This document shows positions 63,248-64,000 of a stretch of DNA of 64,000 nt, one piece after another. The translations under genes and the position numbers were made by a program. This stretch comes from Euglena gracilis. Taxonomy: Eukaryota; Euglenida; Euglenophyceae; Euglenales. The notes beneath the pieces were generated by a model, which had not been told where the DNA came from, searched no databases, and was given only the letters and a program-made list of their open reading frames with translations. How positions within the stretch are numbered: position 1 is the stretch's first letter; each line of letters opens with the position of its first letter. The stretch covers positions 62,292,898 to 62,356,897 of the forward strand of contig CP154954.1 of the NCBI GenBank assembly GCA_039621445.1, given 5' to 3'.

Positions 63248-64000
63248 TGTCCTCGGACCCTGCGCGGTGTCGGTGGTCGTGGGGGTATCTCCTCCACTTC
63301 CATTTCGACATCCGGTCTAGGAGGTTGATCCTCCACAACCGCTGGCGCAGGTGCTACGGGAGGTTGATCCTCCGGTGTAGCCGGTGCGACAGATGGCTCT
63401 GTCGGCTGGGGTTCATCCCCTGATGGTGGTTGCACTGCTGCCGGAGATGGGGGTGTGGGGGCACCGACATCTGGTGTCTCCACGACCTCGGCGGCGGAGC
63501 TTGATACTACGCCTCCACCTCGTGGCGTGAGTGCAGCAGCCACGGCAGTAATGCCGGTGACTACGGCGCCGAGCACACGGCCTCCTAACGAGGTGCGTGC
63601 TGTGGGACTGGCATGTTCTTCGAGGATATCCTCGACGACCATACCAGTCACCTCGGCTGGAGGCTCAGCCGTCTGGACAGGCGTTGCAGCCACAGGTATA
63701 TCCCCTGCGGGTGCTTCGTCTGGCAGAGGCTGTGCCGGAGCAGGCAGAGCAGCGTAGAGGATATCCTCCACGTTCTCACCTTCCTCCTCAGGAAGTTCCT
63801 GGTCTCCACCTACGGGTGGACAGACGGGAGCCGTCGCGGGGGCCGGGGAAACCGATCGTTCCCCTGCCGCTCGCGGGGCAGAGACGAATGATACAGCCGT
63901 TCCTGTCGGAGACGGCGGCGCTGCCTCCAGTATGGTGACGGAGGGGCTGCGGTCGCGTTCCTCCCGCCGCGGAATCGCAGTGGTGGAAGCGACTGACGCC
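63196..64000 (-). pseudogene. G3 ORF-X, disordered central region (cut by window end)
   Basis: Acidic, Pro/Ala/Val-rich sequence with VVEDILEEHASPTARTSLGG, VVEDQPPRPDVEMEVEEIPP and similar words, matching 15900-16600 of G1. It is out of frame with the C-terminal half because of the 8-bp loss. Confidence 0.65.

Larger units (their letters stand above)
60333..64000 (-). mobile_element. G3: 3' portion of a third G1-family gypsy element, running off the window
   Basis: 3' LTR, polypurine tract, 3' untranslated region and ORF-X collinear with 12940 to about 16600 of G1. AACAG at 60328-60332 is the expected target duplication half. The other end lies outside the window. It is closer to G1 than G2 is. 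Confidence 0.9.

Overview
The window is nuclear DNA from a repeat-rich eukaryote. There are no bacterial operons. The only recognisable host gene is split by a 48-bp GT-AG intron, and nearly everything else is decayed retrotransposon. Degenerate TTAGGG/TTTAGGG/TTTGGG repeats near the left end would fit an alga, protist or plant, but the taxon cannot be fixed from the sequence. Most coding stretches carry frameshifts or stops.

Layout. 1-2.5 kb: G/C-run low-complexity DNA, a hexamer microsatellite and interstitial telomere-like repeats. 2.56-2.81 kb (minus): two exons of a ribose-phosphate pyrophosphokinase (PRPP synthetase) gene, the only clear host gene. 3.0-11.4 kb (plus): three non-LTR retrotransposons of the restriction-like-endonuclease (RLE) type in a row. 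LINE A is a 5'-truncated tail. LINE B is nearly complete and carries three 2A-like (StopGo) peptides in its leader ORF. LINE C is an older, divergent RT-endonuclease copy. 11.9-12.4 kb: an array of GC palindromes and T-runs.

12,940-29,355 (minus): G1, a complete 16.4-kb Ty3/gypsy element. It has 315-bp LTRs with four visible differences, a 5-bp AAGTC target duplication, a polypurine tract, a duplicated primer-binding site, a two-part gag, PR-RT-RNaseH-INT-chromodomain, and a further 5.5-kb proline- and cysteine-rich coding region (called ORF-X here) after the chromodomain. 29.4-33.0 kb: a non-coding spacer X. 33,035 on (plus): the start of a second, divergently oriented copy, G2. A 13-N gap follows at 33,732. 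The next 5.9 kb (33,745-39,659) repeats 27,809-33,731 almost exactly, so the join is probably an artefactual or haplotype duplication. G2 then runs to about 51.3 kb, broken by a stop, a 106-bp insertion with 11-bp target duplication, a 1-kb internal inversion, a 1.2-kb insertion with tRNA-like direct repeats, and loss of its 3' end.

51.3-52.0 kb: a fragment of a different gypsy-like element. 52-57.8 kb: low-complexity DNA, short tandem repeats, a LINE 3' UTR remnant (minus) and a C-rich minisatellite. 57.8-60.3 kb (minus): two more LINE fragments. 60,333-64,000 (minus): the 3' part of a third gypsy copy, G3, inserted in a LINE 3' UTR and running off the window.

The two most unusual systems are the 2A-bearing RLE LINE family, with a shared two-hairpin 3' terminal motif at five sites, and the oversized chromodomain gypsy family with its unrecognised Cys-rich 3' ORF-X, seen in three copies.
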